Of a stretch of DNA of 64,000 nucleotides, positions 1 to 8,271 are shown in pieces. Made by a program: the position numbers and the translations under genes. The notes under the pieces are model-generated. The model was not told the DNA's origin and did not search any database. It saw only the letters and a program-made list of their open reading frames with translations. Source of the DNA: Paenarthrobacter sp. (lineage in GTDB: Bacteria; Actinomycetota; Actinomycetes; Actinomycetales; Micrococcaceae); NCBI GenBank assembly GCA_031179305.1, contig JAPSHX010000002.1:430463-494462 (forward strand). Direction: 5' to 3'. Each line of letters begins with the position of its first letter. The first letter of the stretch is position 1.

Positions 1-2
1 CC

Positions 3-722
3 TCCGCAACGCCATCCGTGGCCACGCCCAGCGCCGCGACCACCGAGCCTGCGCCCGTTGAGCCTGCACCTTCCAGCGACGTACCCGCCAGCACCGCTCC
101 GTCGCATTCCGTAGCCCCACAGCATTCACTGACGGACCCGGCGAGTCCCTGGGTTGTGGTCAACAAGCACCGGCCGTTGGCTCCGCAGGACTTCGTTCCG
201 GCGGATTTGGTTCAGCCTCGCGTACGGCTCGCCGTCAGCGGTGAAGCTTCTTTGCTGAACAGCACGACGGCGGCCGCCGCAGAAAAGATGTTCGGCGCCG
301 CAGCCGCAGAGGGCGTCATCATGACACTGGCGTCTGGTTACCGTTCTTATTCCACCCAAGTGACTACGTACAACGGATACGTAGCCAGCACCGGTCAGGC
401 TGCAGCGGACCGCGCGTCTGCCCGCCCAGGGCACTCCGAGCACCAGACGGGTTGGTCCTTCGACATTGGCGACGGCGCGGGAGCCTGCAGCTTCCAACCT
501 TGCTTCGCCGAACAACCCGCCGCCGTGTGGGCGAAAGCCAACGCCCACAAGTTCGGCTTCGTGGTCCGCTATCCCTGGATGTTCCACGACACCACAGGGT
601 ACTTCCACGAGTCCTGGCACCTGCGGTACATCGGCGTGGAGGCAGCCACAGACATGGCCACGCGCGGTATTGCCACCTTGGAAGAGTATTTTGGGCTCGA
701 AGCAGCACCGGACTACCTCTAA
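3..722 (+). CDS. VanY-like D-alanyl-D-alanine carboxypeptidase (M15B), 5' end outside window
   Basis: This frame is open from the first bases, so the true start probably lies upstream and the gene is partial. The visible protein begins with a Pro/Ala/Ser/Thr-rich linker of about 45 residues, typical of an exported cell-wall enzyme, and then carries an M15B peptidase domain. The zinc-site motifs are visible: HSEHQTGWSFDIGDG near 441-485 (SxHxxGxxxD type) and GYFHESWHLRYIG near 600-640 (ExWH type). Two Cys residues between them could form a disulfide. Family members trim the terminal D-Ala from peptidoglycan stem peptides outside the membrane. A VanY resistance role is not implied, because no vanHAX genes are near. 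The family call is firm; substrate is inferred. Confidence 0.88.
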   Translation, partial: SATPSVATPSAATTEPAPVEPAPSSDVPASTAPSHSVAPQHSLTDPASPWVVVNKHRPLAPQDFVPADLVQPRVRLAVSGEASLLNSTTAAAAEKMFGAAAAEGVIMTLASGYRSYSTQVTTYNGYVASTGQAAADRASARPGHSEHQTGWSFDIGDGAGACSFQPCFAEQPAAVWAKANAHKFGFVVRYPWMFHDTTGYFHESWHLRYIGVEAATDMATRGIATLEEYFGLEAAPDYL

Positions 723-758
723 TACATAAATGCTTAGGCTCTAATCCTTAAACACTGA

Positions 759-798
759 GGCCCGCTCCCCTGCTTCAACTGAAGCAAGAGCGCGGGCC
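759..798. terminator. Hairpin between convergent VanY-like gene and glmM
   Basis: An 18-base arm at 759-776 pairs with 781-798 apart from a bulge, around a 4-base loop. It lies between the ends of two convergent genes (stops at 722 and 814), the usual place for a shared terminator. Neither strand has a clean U-run directly after the stem, so it may act as a weak bidirectional terminator or as an mRNA 3'-end stabiliser. Confidence 0.5.
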
Positions 799-813
799 AA
801 AAAGTGTGCTGTC

Positions 814-2178
814 CTAGACAGCCATTTCACTGGGGGCGCCCAAGCGTTCCTTGACCACGGCAGCAAGTCCCTTACAGACCCGCTCAGCTGTTTCCATGTC
901 AGCGGCTTCCACCATGACACGAACCAGCGCCTCGGTGCCTGAGGGGCGGAGCAGCACACGGCCGGTCTCACCCAGTTCAAGCTCCGCTGCTGCAACGGCC
1001 TCGGCAACGCCCTCGTCCGTAGCAGCGCGGGCCTTGTCAACGTCCTTGACGTTGATCATGAGCTGCGGAAGTTTAGTCATTGCGCTGGACAGGTCCTTGA
1101 GGCTGCGGCCCGTCAGGGCAACCTGCGCGGCAAGCTGGAGACCGGTCAGAACACCATCACCCGTGGTGGCGAAGTCCGAGAAGATCACATGGCCGGACTG
1201 TTCGCCACCAAGGTTGTACCCGCCGTCGCGCATCTCTTCCAGGACGTAACGGTCGCCAACACCGGTCTCCCGGATGGTGATGCCGGCATCGCGAAGGGCG
1301 ATCTTCAGGCCAAGGTTGCTCATGACCGTAGCTACGAGGATGTTGTCCTTGAGCTTTCCGGCGTCCTTGAGCGCCAGCGCCAGGATCGCCATGATCTGGT
1401 CGCCGTCCACTTCATTGCCTTCATGGTCAACGGCCAGGCAGCGGTCGGCGTCGCCGTCGTGCGCTACGCCAAGGTCCGCACCGTGCTTGACCACCGCTTC
1501 CTTCAGCGGGCCCAGGTGCGTGGAGCCTACGCCGTCGTTGATGTTCAGGCCGTCCGGTTCTGCTCCGATCACCACGACGTCGGCCCCGGCGTCCTTGAAC
1601 ACCTGAGGTGAACAGCCACTTGCTGCGCCGTGGGCGCAGTCCAGAACTACCTTCAGGCCTTCCAACCGCTTGGGGAGTGTGCCCAGCAGGTGCACGATGT
1701 ACCTGTCTTCGGCGTCTGAGAACCGCTGGATGCGTCCGACGTCGGCGCCTACCGGCCGCTGGGGCTCTTTGCCCAGCTGCGCTTCGATGGCGTCCTCAAC
1801 ATCGTCCGGTAACTTCTGACCGCCCCGGGCGAAGAACTTAATACCGTTGTCCGGAGCCGGGTTGTGGGAGGCCGAGAGCATGACGCCGAAGTCGGCGTCA
1901 AGATCTGCCACCAAGTAAGCCGCTGCGGGAGTGGGGAGCACACCGGCGTCGTACACGTCAATGCCGGAGCTTGAAAGCCCGGCTTCAACGGCCGCGGCAA
2001 GGAACTCGCCGCTGGCCCGGGGGTCCCTTGCGACGACGGCGCGCGGCCGCTTGCCGTCGGTTGTGCGGTCATGGCCGAGTACGACGGCGGCTGCCTGCGC
2101 GAGCTGCATAGCCAGTTCGGCGGTGAGCAATCCGTTCGCGAGACCGCGGACGCCATCTGTTCCAAATAATCTAGACAT
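814..2178 (-). CDS. glmM: Phosphoglucosamine mutase GlmM
   Basis: GlmM interconverts glucosamine-6-phosphate and glucosamine-1-phosphate in the cytoplasm, on the route to UDP-GlcNAc and peptidoglycan. The 454-residue length is normal. The N-terminus [12 protein letters not shown] is diagnostic, the phosphorylated serine is S104 in SASHNP, the metal-binding loop DGDADR is present, and RPSGTE near the C-terminus binds the substrate phosphate. It lies downstream of rplM-rpsI, as in other actinobacteria, but the rpsI terminator at 2283-2319 separates them. No Shine-Dalgarno sequence precedes the ATG. A TAAACT box ends 7 bases before it, so the mRNA may be leaderless. Confidence 0.97.
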   Translation of the reverse strand: MSRLFGTDGVRGLANGLLTAELAMQLAQAAAVVLGHDRTTDGKRPRAVVARDPRASGEFLAAAVEAGLSSSGIDVYDAGVLPTPAAAYLVADLDADFGVMLSASHNPAPDNGIKFFARGGQKLPDDVEDAIEAQLGKEPQRPVGADVGRIQRFSDAEDRYIVHLLGTLPKRLEGLKVVLDCAHGAASGCSPQVFKDAGADVVVIGAEPDGLNINDGVGSTHLGPLKEAVVKHGADLGVAHDGDADRCLAVDHEGNEVDGDQIMAILALALKDAGKLKDNILVATVMSNLGLKIALRDAGITIRETGVGDRYVLEEMRDGGYNLGGEQSGHVIFSDFATTGDGVLTGLQLAAQVALTGRSLKDLSSAMTKLPQLMINVKDVDKARAATDEGVAEAVAAAELELGETGRVLLRPSGTEALVRVMVEAADMETAERVCKGLAAVVKERLGAPSEMAV

Positions 2179-2282
2179 CGGGTCAAGTTTAGACGACGAC
2201 AGGACAGCACTGGTTCAACGGGCCGCCGGAGGGTCATACTCGGCGCTCCTCTTGACTCCCCTGCGTCGGTTTCTGAAACGAC

Positions 2283-2319
2283 GAAAGCCCGCCCCGCCGA
2301 AACGGCGGAACGGGCTTTC
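2283..2319 (-). terminator. Intrinsic terminator downstream of rpsI
   Basis: A nearly perfect stem (GAAAGCCCG...CGGGCTTTC outer arms, CCGCC/GGCGG inner arms) closes on a GAAA loop on the plus strand. It begins 14 bases after the rpsI stop and ends the rplM-rpsI transcript ahead of glmM. The U-run is built into the stem arm (CUUUC), as in several terminators of this genome. Confidence 0.8.
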
Positions 2320-2332
2320 GAGTAAGCGCAGA

Positions 2333-2839
2333 TTAACGCTTGGAGTACTGCTGAGCCTTACGGGCCTTCTTGAGACCAGCCTTCTTGCGCTCGATGACGC
2401 GGGCGTCACGGCTCAAGTAACCGGCCTTCTTGAGGGTGGCGCGGTTGTTGTCGACGTCGATCTCGTTCAGCGAGCGAGCAACACCGAGACGCAGCGCACC
2501 GGCCTGGCCGGAGATGCCACCGCCGTGGATACGGGCGATGACGTCGTAGGCGCCTTCGAGATCAAGGATCTTGAAGGGCTCGTTAACATCCTGCTGGTGC
2601 AGCTTGTTCGGGAAGTAGTTGTCCAGCGTGCGGCCGTTGATGGTCCACTTGCCGGAACCCGGAACAACGCGAACGCGTGCAACGGCTTCCTTGCGGCGGC
2701 CAACAGCTGCACCGGCAACGGTCAGTGCCGGGCGCTCCTTCTTAGGCGCATCTTCAGCAGATGTGCTTTCAGAGGTGTAGCTGGTGAGGGTTTCCTCAGC
2801 CTCGACGGCTTCGGCGGTCAGTTCTTCGTTCTGAGCCAC
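2333..2839 (-). CDS. rpsI: 30S ribosomal protein S9
   Basis: This is S9 of the small subunit head. Its C-terminal tail reaches the P-site tRNA, and the sequence ends in the expected basic tail KAQQYSKR. The protein has 168 residues, about 40 more than the compact family core. The extra residues form an acidic, Ser/Glu-rich N-terminal extension up to about residue 40. The core begins near [13 protein letters not shown]. The start is a GTG at 2839 behind AAGGAG. It follows rplM by 38 bases and is co-transcribed with it. Confidence 0.97.
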   Translation of the reverse strand: MAQNEELTAEAVEAEETLTSYTSESTSAEDAPKKERPALTVAGAAVGRRKEAVARVRVVPGSGKWTINGRTLDNYFPNKLHQQDVNEPFKILDLEGAYDVIARIHGGGISGQAGALRLGVARSLNEIDVDNNRATLKKAGYLSRDARVIERKKAGLKKARKAQQYSKR

Positions 2840-2877
2840 GGTTCTCCTTGTAATGAAAAGTTGGTTGGTGGCCAGGA

Positions 2878-3321
2878 CTACTGGGCGACCTGGGTGATTT
2901 CGAAAGTCTTCGGCTGCTGTGCAGCGTGGGGGTGCTCCGGGCCTGCGTAGACCTTGAGCTTGCCCAGCTGCTGAGCGGCGAGGGAGTTCTTGGGGAGCAT
3001 GCCCTTGATGGCCTTCTCAACAGCGCGAACCGGGTTGGATTCCAACAGCTCGGCGTAGTTGACGGAGGTCAGGCCGCCCGGGTAACCGGAGTGGCGGTAT
3101 GCGCGCTTCTGCTCCAGCTTGGCGCCGGTGAGGGCAACCTTTTCAGCGTTGATGATGATGACGAAGTCGCCCATGTCCATGTGGGACGCAAAGGTCGGCT
3201 TGTGCTTTCCGCGCAGCAGTGTTGCGGTCTGGCTGGCAAGACGACCAAGGACAACGTCGGTGGCGTCAATGACGTGCCACTGGCGGTTGATATCGCCGGG
3301 CTTCGGGGTGTACGTACGCAC
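2878..3321 (-). CDS. rplM: 50S ribosomal protein L13
   Basis: L13 is an early-assembly protein of the large subunit. At 147 residues the length is standard. Family landmarks are visible: [16 protein letters not shown] near the N-terminus, the RGKHKPTF segment and the HMDMGDFV strand. The start is a GTG at 3321, giving [10 protein letters not shown]. It is first in the rplM-rpsI operon and has a leader of about 200 nt from the promoter at 3531-3560. Confidence 0.97.
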   Translation of the reverse strand: MRTYTPKPGDINRQWHVIDATDVVLGRLASQTATLLRGKHKPTFASHMDMGDFVIIINAEKVALTGAKLEQKRAYRHSGYPGGLTSVNYAELLESNPVRAVEKAIKGMLPKNSLAAQQLGKLKVYAGPEHPHAAQQPKTFEITQVAQ

Positions 3322-3530
3322 GGTTTTGCCTCGTTCTTGTTCTGGCGTTCATGTTTTAGGCGGCACGCAATAAGGCGTGCACCTACTATGTATGCGCTAC
3401 CGGAGCAGAGGTGAGGGCTCTATGTACCAGTTATCCCAAGATCTCGAAATGCCTCAGGAGTTAGCGATCCTGCAACTGGATCCCCCGGAAGGCATGTGTC
3501 ATCGAGATAGGACACGCACAACGACTCTAA

Positions 3531-3560
3531 ACTATACCGTCACTAGGGCGTCCGGGTCAA
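3531..3560 (-). promoter_or_regulatory. Strong sigma-A-type promoter for rplM-rpsI
   Basis: On the minus strand the sequence reads TTGACC, 18 bases, TATAGT (-35 at 3555-3560, -10 at 3531-3536). This is close to the vegetative consensus, with transcription expected to start near 3524. That gives a leader of about 200 nt before the rplM GTG, long enough to hold a regulatory structure, although no specific fold was recognised. It is the best-matching promoter in the window. Confidence 0.65.
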
Positions 3561-3609
3561 AATGGGGTAACCGCCCTTCGGGGTTGCGCACCTTTACTAA
3601 GGGAGAAAC

Positions 3610-4254
3610 ATGACCGACGGCCCCGGCGTCCCGCTCCTCATTGCGCTGCTTGGGTTGTTGCTCAGCCCAGCTACCGAACTCATAATCGCCCGTTCACTGC
3701 CGCGACTCGGCGACCTCCCCGCCCGTAGGGTCCGGATCACGACGGCGGCGGTCACCGCGCTGCTGTTTGGCTTACTGGCGTGGCGTTTTGGGTTTTCTCC
3801 GGAGCTGCCGGCATTTCTTTTATTGGCATTGCTTGGCGTTCAGCTTTCGCGGATTGATTTCACCCTCCACTTGCTGCCCAATGCCCTCGTTTTGTTTTTA
3901 CTCGGTGGCGGATTGATGCTTCTCCTCGCCTCCGCCGCCCTCAGTCCGGGTTGGCCTGAGCTACTGCGTGCACTCGCTGGAGGGGCAATCCTGTTCGCCG
4001 GCTACTTAATTCTCGGACTTATTTCGCCAGGAAGCCTCGGGATGGGCGATGTGAAGCTCGCAGCACCCCTGGGACTGTACTTGGGGTACTTGGGTTGGGG
4101 CCAAGTACTCTTCGGGGGTCTTCTGGGATTCGTGGTGGGCGGGGTGCTCACGGTGCTGATGTTGCGCATGCGATCAGCCGAAAAGCCCGTAGAGACAGCA
4201 CATGGCCCAGCAATGGTGGTCGCCGCACTGGGCGTGGCCCTGCTCATGAACTAG
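3610..4254 (+). CDS. Prepilin peptidase, A24 family (TadV/CpaA-like)
   Basis: This is a membrane aspartyl protease expected to remove the leader peptide of the Flp pilin and of the TadE/TadG pseudopilins. The 214-residue protein is almost entirely hydrophobic, with about six or seven membrane segments. The two catalytic aspartates are visible: D83 in RIDFTLHLLPN and D147 in the GMGD motif (GSLGMGDVKL). It lacks the N-terminal methyltransferase domain of the larger PilD type, which is usual for Tad systems. The ATG follows GGGAGA at a good distance. It is the first gene of the Tad locus. Confidence 0.92.
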   Translation: MTDGPGVPLLIALLGLLLSPATELIIARSLPRLGDLPARRVRITTAAVTALLFGLLAWRFGFSPELPAFLLLALLGVQLSRIDFTLHLLPNALVLFLLGGGLMLLLASAALSPGWPELLRALAGGAILFAGYLILGLISPGSLGMGDVKLAAPLGLYLGYLGWGQVLFGGLLGFVVGGVLTVLMLRMRSAEKPVETAHGPAMVVAALGVALLMN

Positions 4255-4572
4255 TCGTGGGCAAGTACGCCCTTACTCAGGCCTCACAGTGCACCGCAAT
4301 TAATAAGGCTTCTTTGCAAACCAAGTAGTTTCCGCCTGTTATGGCGTCGAAACTGAGTACTCACTGCCTTCGCAGTGCGCCACCAAGTAATGAGTGGCCC
4401 ATGAAATCGAGTACGACTACGCATTGTGGCTTCTGCCTGCCCTGGTGAATTCTTATCTCATCGAATTCCGAACCGCTAAAGGCTACATGGGGGCAGTTCG
4501 AAACTCGGACGAATTTCAATCCGGAGTTCGTCATTCATCATTCGCCAATTTTATTCTGGGAAGGATTTTCCA
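4255..4572 (+). promoter_or_regulatory. Flp upstream region with repeated AGTAC-type motifs
   Basis: This 318-bp gap precedes the pilin gene and holds no convincing ORF. It contains an inverted motif AGTACGCCCTTACT (4264-4277), a palindrome GAGTACTC (4355-4362), TCGAGTACGACTACG (4407-4421), and two CCAAGTA half-sites (4320-4326 and 4383-4389). Very similar elements lie upstream of the protease gene at 11921. A binding site for a regulator of the pilus is inferred, and no regulator gene is nearby. The pilin RBS GGAAGGA is at 4560-4566. Confidence 0.5.
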
Positions 4573-4782
4573 ATGTCATCTCTCATGGTTTCCGTCATTT
4601 CGTTCATCGCCGGCGTCAAGGACCGCTTCACCTCCGAGGAGAAGGGTGCGACGGCTACGGAGTATTCGCTGCTCGTAGCCTTCATCGCATTCGCCATCAT
4701 CGCCGGTGTCACGTTCTTTGGCACCAGCCTCAGCACCTGGTTCAACGATCTCGGCACCACTGTCTCCGGTTGGGCCAACTAG
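4573..4782 (+). CDS. flp: Flp-family type IVb pilin
   Basis: This 69-residue prepilin is the major subunit of Tad/Flp pili. It has a 25-residue leader with a charged segment (KDRFTSEEKG), a predicted cleavage after G25, and a mature N-terminus ATATEYSLL with the conserved Glu at +5 and Tyr at +6. A hydrophobic assembly helix follows. The mature subunit would be only 44 residues, typical of the family. It follows the prepilin peptidase by about 320 bp, and a stem-loop after it (4806-4836) may favour high pilin expression over the downstream genes. Confidence 0.93.
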   Translation: MSSLMVSVISFIAGVKDRFTSEEKGATATEYSLLVAFIAFAIIAGVTFFGTSLSTWFNDLGTTVSGWAN

Positions 4783-4805
4783 ACCACAACCAGCGCTGGG
4801 CTTTG

Positions 4806-4836
4806 GGGCCGCGTCCGCTCAACGCGGGCGCGGCCC
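4806..4836 (+). terminator. Stem-loop between flp and tadE
   Basis: A 13-base arm (4806-4818) pairs with 4824-4836 around a 5-base loop. The arms are very GC-rich (GGGCCGCG.../...CGCGGCCC) with one U-G pair. No U-run follows, so it is more likely a 3'-end stabiliser or partial terminator than a complete stop. This is the usual layout for producing more pilin than assembly machinery. Confidence 0.55.
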
Positions 4837-4875
4837 TGCCAATTTCCGGAACCAACAGGCCTTCTGGGGGTCACT

Positions 4876-5289
4876 ATGAAACACCGAGACACTGCAGCAA
4901 CCGAGAAGAACCGAGGGGCTGTTGCAGTCGAATTCGCTTTGGTTATTCCATTCCTTCTCCTCCTCATTGCCGGCATAGTCGAATTCGCCCACGCCATGAA
5001 TGTGCAGATTTCTGTGACCCAGGCTGCCCGCGAGGCCGCCAGGACATATGCCGTGACAGACGACTGGAGCCTAGCCACCCAAGCAGGAACGGACGGCGCA
5101 CCAAGCCTCAGCGGCCCATTTTCATTCAGCAAGTCAGGGGATTGTGCCCCCGATGAGACAGTGACAGTCACCGCTGAATACACCGCGGATTCCCTTACGG
5201 GTTTCGCATTAAATATCTCTGGAAGCGCCGTTTCATTCGCTGGCACTTTCACCAGCACAGGTGTGGGGGCAATGCGATGCGGAGGATAA
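4876..5289 (+). CDS. TadE-like minor pseudopilin
   Basis: The 137-residue protein has the TadE signature near the N-terminus: RGAVAVEFALVIPF followed by a single membrane helix, with the conserved Glu five residues into the likely mature form. The exported remainder is about 95 residues, with two Cys near its middle and end. TadE-type pseudopilins are processed by the same A24 peptidase and are needed for pilus assembly. It follows flp and overlaps the next gene by 13 bases, indicating translational coupling. The family call is clear, but the specific role in this host is inferred. Confidence 0.88.
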   Translation: MKHRDTAATEKNRGAVAVEFALVIPFLLLLIAGIVEFAHAMNVQISVTQAAREAARTYAVTDDWSLATQAGTDGAPSLSGPFSFSKSGDCAPDETVTVTAEYTADSLTGFALNISGSAVSFAGTFTSTGVGAMRCGG

Positions 5290-6290
5290 CCCAACAGATG
5301 TCGCGCCGATTAGCTGCGGACGACAGTGAAGCCGGCACTTCGGGTGTCATGGTTGCCCTGCTGGTTCTTGTCCTGATTGGTGCAGGAGCAATGGCAGTCG
5401 ACGTTGGTCAGATCTACGTTGAAAGAGCCGAGCTTCAGAACGGTGCAGATGCAGGCGCGTTGGGAGCCGCGCAACTGTGCGCATCCGATGCCGGATGCAC
5501 ACAGTCGAGTGCCGACGCGTTGGCCCACGACTTGGCCAACGGGAACGCCCGCGATGGAGCGTCAAATGTACTGTCGGTTGACTTGAGTATTGCAGGCCAA
5601 GTCACCGTCAAGACTTCTACGCTTGACGGCACTACAAATGCCGGCTTTCTCAGCAAAATGTTTGCCAGTGCACTCAACACCGAGCCCGTAACAGTGGGCG
5701 CCGCTGCGACCGCCGAATGGGGAGGTCCGCTGACAGGTCCTGCCTCGTTGCCCATAATTCTGGCTCCCTGCCAAATCGACCCAACCAGCGGGGTTCGGCA
5801 ATACCTCTACCTCAAAGACGATCCCAACGAAGGTACATGCAAGGGTGATGCTTCCGCGGGGCACGTCACAAACCTCCCCGGCGGCTTCCAATTTGCTGAT
5901 CCGGACCCTACGAGCCAGTGCGCAGCCAAGGTTCTGCCAGGACCGCCTGGGGACGCTTATATCGAAAGCAAAACAGGCGTCAGCGTACCGAAGCCTTGCA
6001 AGGACAGCACCATGGAAGCATTTCTGGGCAAAGTCGTTTTGATTCCGGTCTACAGCGGCGTCAGCGGCAATGGAAGTAGTGGCAAATACATCATAGAAGG
6101 CTTCGCTGCCTTTCGTTTCGAGGGTTTCCGCTTCAACGGCGGCATCGAAGGAGGCGTGAAGATTCCTGGTAAGGCCAGCTCGCGAGGCATCGCGGGAACT
6201 TTTGTGGAGTGGGTCGTTGATCCGGCACTGTACGGCGGCGGCGGCTATATCGAAGGCGGAGTAACCACTCCCCCTGAGTTGACCAAGTAA
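5277..6290 (+). CDS. TadG-like pilus-assembly protein
   Basis: The 337-residue protein has a short cytoplasmic start, a membrane helix (about residues 23-45) and then the Tad-domain signature VDVGQIYVERAELQNGADAG found in TadG-like proteins. The rest is an extracellular domain rich in Gly, Ser and Thr with several Cys, and no recognised enzyme motif. The start at 5277 overlaps the tadE stop. A second ATG at 5298 is possible. It probably anchors or guides the pilus at the cell surface. Sequence beyond residue 150 is lineage-specific. Confidence 0.83.
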   Translation: MRRITQQMSRRLAADDSEAGTSGVMVALLVLVLIGAGAMAVDVGQIYVERAELQNGADAGALGAAQLCASDAGCTQSSADALAHDLANGNARDGASNVLSVDLSIAGQVTVKTSTLDGTTNAGFLSKMFASALNTEPVTVGAAATAEWGGPLTGPASLPIILAPCQIDPTSGVRQYLYLKDDPNEGTCKGDASAGHVTNLPGGFQFADPDPTSQCAAKVLPGPPGDAYIESKTGVSVPKPCKDSTMEAFLGKVVLIPVYSGVSGNGSSGKYIIEGFAAFRFEGFRFNGGIEGGVKIPGKASSRGIAGTFVEWVVDPALYGGGGYIEGGVTTPPELTK

Positions 6291-6304
6291 GACAGGAGAA
6301 TCAA

Positions 6305-7069
6305 GTGAAAACACGCCTACTGGGAGGCATCGTAGCGCTGGTCGTGGCCATCGCTGGAACGGTGATGCTCATCATGTACGTTCAGGGCGCGGACAAGCGA
6401 GCCCTAGCGAATACAGAAACCGAAGAAGTCTACATAGTTCAAAAACAGATACGAACTGGAACGCCCGCGAATAGTTTTGGGAATGCGGTAGTCAAGAAGG
6501 CCATCCCTAAGTCGGCAATTGTAGGCGACAATGTATCCAATCTGGGCGGGTTAGGCGCCAAAGTTGCATCCATCGACTTCATGCCAGGCGAACAGCTTCT
6601 CGCTTCTCGGCTCGTGGACGTCAACGTACTGGCAGGACCGGGTCGTGTTCAAGTCCCGGCAGGTCTTCAGGAGTTGACCCTCAAGTTGCCCATCGAGCGC
6701 GTTGTCGGTGGCAAGTTGTCGGCCGGCGACACTGTGGGCGTCCTGTTGTCCTTCAAAGCCGACGACAAATCAAACACGCCCGACCAGACGCAGTTGACCT
6801 TTCACAAGGTCCTCGTCACAACTGTTCAGGACGCCTCTGGGGCACTTTCCGACGACAACGACGCGACGTCCAACGAAGGCAACAGCACCATGAACGCTAA
6901 CAAGTCGGCCAGTAAGGGCGGCTACCTCGTGACGTTGGCTCGGTCAGCCGAAGATGTGCAGAAAGTGGTATTTGCGGCTGAATTTGGGACCGTCTATCTC
7001 TCAAAGGAACCCGCCGAAGCCACAGAAACCAATCCGGCAGTACTGGACCGAGGAAGTGTTTTCAAATGA
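6305..7069 (+). CDS. CpaB/RcpC-like Flp pilus assembly protein
   Basis: This 254-residue protein has an N-terminal membrane anchor (about residues 6-27) followed by a SAF/CpaB domain (EEVYIVQKQIRTG to roughly residue 100) and a second beta-rich domain. In Gram-negative Tad systems the homologue works in the periplasm with the secretin. Here no secretin is present, as expected for a Gram-positive cell, so it would act in the wall zone. The start is a GTG at 6305 behind AGGAG. Its stop overlaps the next ATG (ATGA), showing coupling to cpaE/tadZ. Confidence 0.85.
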   Translation: MKTRLLGGIVALVVAIAGTVMLIMYVQGADKRALANTETEEVYIVQKQIRTGTPANSFGNAVVKKAIPKSAIVGDNVSNLGGLGAKVASIDFMPGEQLLASRLVDVNVLAGPGRVQVPAGLQELTLKLPIERVVGGKLSAGDTVGVLLSFKADDKSNTPDQTQLTFHKVLVTTVQDASGALSDDNDATSNEGNSTMNANKSASKGGYLVTLARSAEDVQKVVFAAEFGTVYLSKEPAEATETNPAVLDRGSVFK

Positions 7070-8271
7070 GCCGCTTCATTCTCATCACAGCAGACCCGGA
7101 GTTTGAACGGAAAGTCCGCGGGGCCACAGCCGGTATGAGCGGAAGCCTTCAATGGTTCCAGGCAGACTATCTCCCCGAAGGGCCAAGGGACATCTTGAGT
7201 CAGCTTCTGGGTGAGCCCCCAGAGGTGCTGATCCTAGGACCGGGCCTCAACATAGAGGACTCTCTCAAGCTCGCATCACTTATGGACCTGCAGTTCCCAG
7301 AGGTCAGTGTGGTCCTTGCAGCAACACAGACGGCAGAGCTCGTTTTGGGGGCCATGCGTGCCGGCGTTCGAGACATACTCGACCCTTCCACGGACGCGGA
7401 CGGGATACGCGTGATGGTAGAACGAGCGTGTCTCTCTGCCGCGGGTCGTCGACGCGGCCTCGCTCCCAGCTCAGCTGAAGGTGCACTCAACGGAACCGGC
7501 GGCCGCGTCATAGCCGTAATGTCACCAAAGGGGGGCGTGGGTAAGACAACAGTGGCCACCAATTTGGCTGTGGGGCTTGGCCGAATTGCACCAATGGGCG
7601 TGGTGATCGTCGATCTGGACCTGCAATTCGGTGATGTAGCCAGCGGTCTGCTGTTGGATCCGGAGCGGACGATTACAGACGCGGTCCTCGGCCCGGCCAG
7701 CGAGGATTCAATGGTCCTCAAGACCTACCTGACAGTTCACCCCGCTAGCGTGTATGCCCTATGCGCCCCCCGCAATCCGGTGGAGATGGACAGAATCAGT
7801 TCCGCTCACGTGACCCGCCTTCTGGAGCAACTCCGGCATGAATTCCAGTACGTGGTCATTGATACGGCCCCTGGACTCGGCGAACACGTCCTGGCTGCCT
7901 TGGAAAACGCCACGGATGCCGTGTGGGTTTGCGGCATGGACATCCCGAGCATTCGTGGACTTCGAACGGGGTTGCAAATCCTCGATGAGTTGCAGCTACT
8001 GCCTCAGCATCGCCACGTTGTACTCAACATGGCAGATCACAAGAGCGGCCTTGCGCTGAAGGATGTTGAAGCAACCATTGGCGTTCCCGTGGACGTCGCC
8101 ATCCCCCGTTCGCGCACCCTTCCGTATTCCACCAACAAGGGCGTTCCGCTGCTGCAGGACGGTACTCGTGATGCCGCAGTCAAGGGTCTTCGACTCCTTG
8201 TCGACCGATTCAGGCCCAATTGGGAAGACAGATCACACAAGCAGGTACACAGAAGGGCAGTGGTCCGATGA
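7066..8271 (+). CDS. CpaE/TadZ-like pilus localisation ATPase
   Basis: The 401-residue protein combines an N-terminal receiver-like domain (residues 1 to about 125, with ILGPG and the DPSTD region) with a MinD/ParA-type ATPase. The deviant Walker A motif SPKGGVGKTT is at 153-162, and Walker B-like DLDLQFGD and DTAPGL follow. TadZ proteins position the Tad machine at a site in the cell. The start is an ATGA overlap with the previous gene, and its own stop overlaps the next start in the same way, so the genes form one tight operon. Confidence 0.9.
   Translation: MSRFILITADPEFERKVRGATAGMSGSLQWFQADYLPEGPRDILSQLLGEPPEVLILGPGLNIEDSLKLASLMDLQFPEVSVVLAATQTAELVLGAMRAGVRDILDPSTDADGIRVMVERACLSAAGRRRGLAPSSAEGALNGTGGRVIAVMSPKGGVGKTTVATNLAVGLGRIAPMGVVIVDLDLQFGDVASGLLLDPERTITDAVLGPASEDSMVLKTYLTVHPASVYALCAPRNPVEMDRISSAHVTRLLEQLRHEFQYVVIDTAPGLGEHVLAALENATDAVWVCGMDIPSIRGLRTGLQILDELQLLPQHRHVVLNMADHKSGLALKDVEATIGVPVDVAIPRSRTLPYSTNKGVPLLQDGTRDAAVKGLRLLVDRFRPNWEDRSHKQVHRRAVVR

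Noticed and set aside
3..722. VanY-like gene as evidence of glycopeptide resistance
   Set aside because: Only a housekeeping-type M15B domain is visible, and no vanH, vanA or vanX homologues are in the window.
4394..4678. A 94-codon frame overlapping the Flp pilin start
   Set aside because: It overlaps the clear pilin gene in another frame, lacks an RBS and spans the upstream regulatory motifs.
8220..8268. An upstream start for the TadA ATPase
   Set aside because: It would overlap cpaE by about 50 bases without an RBS. The ATGA overlap at 8268 matches the coupling seen at the neighbouring gene junctions.
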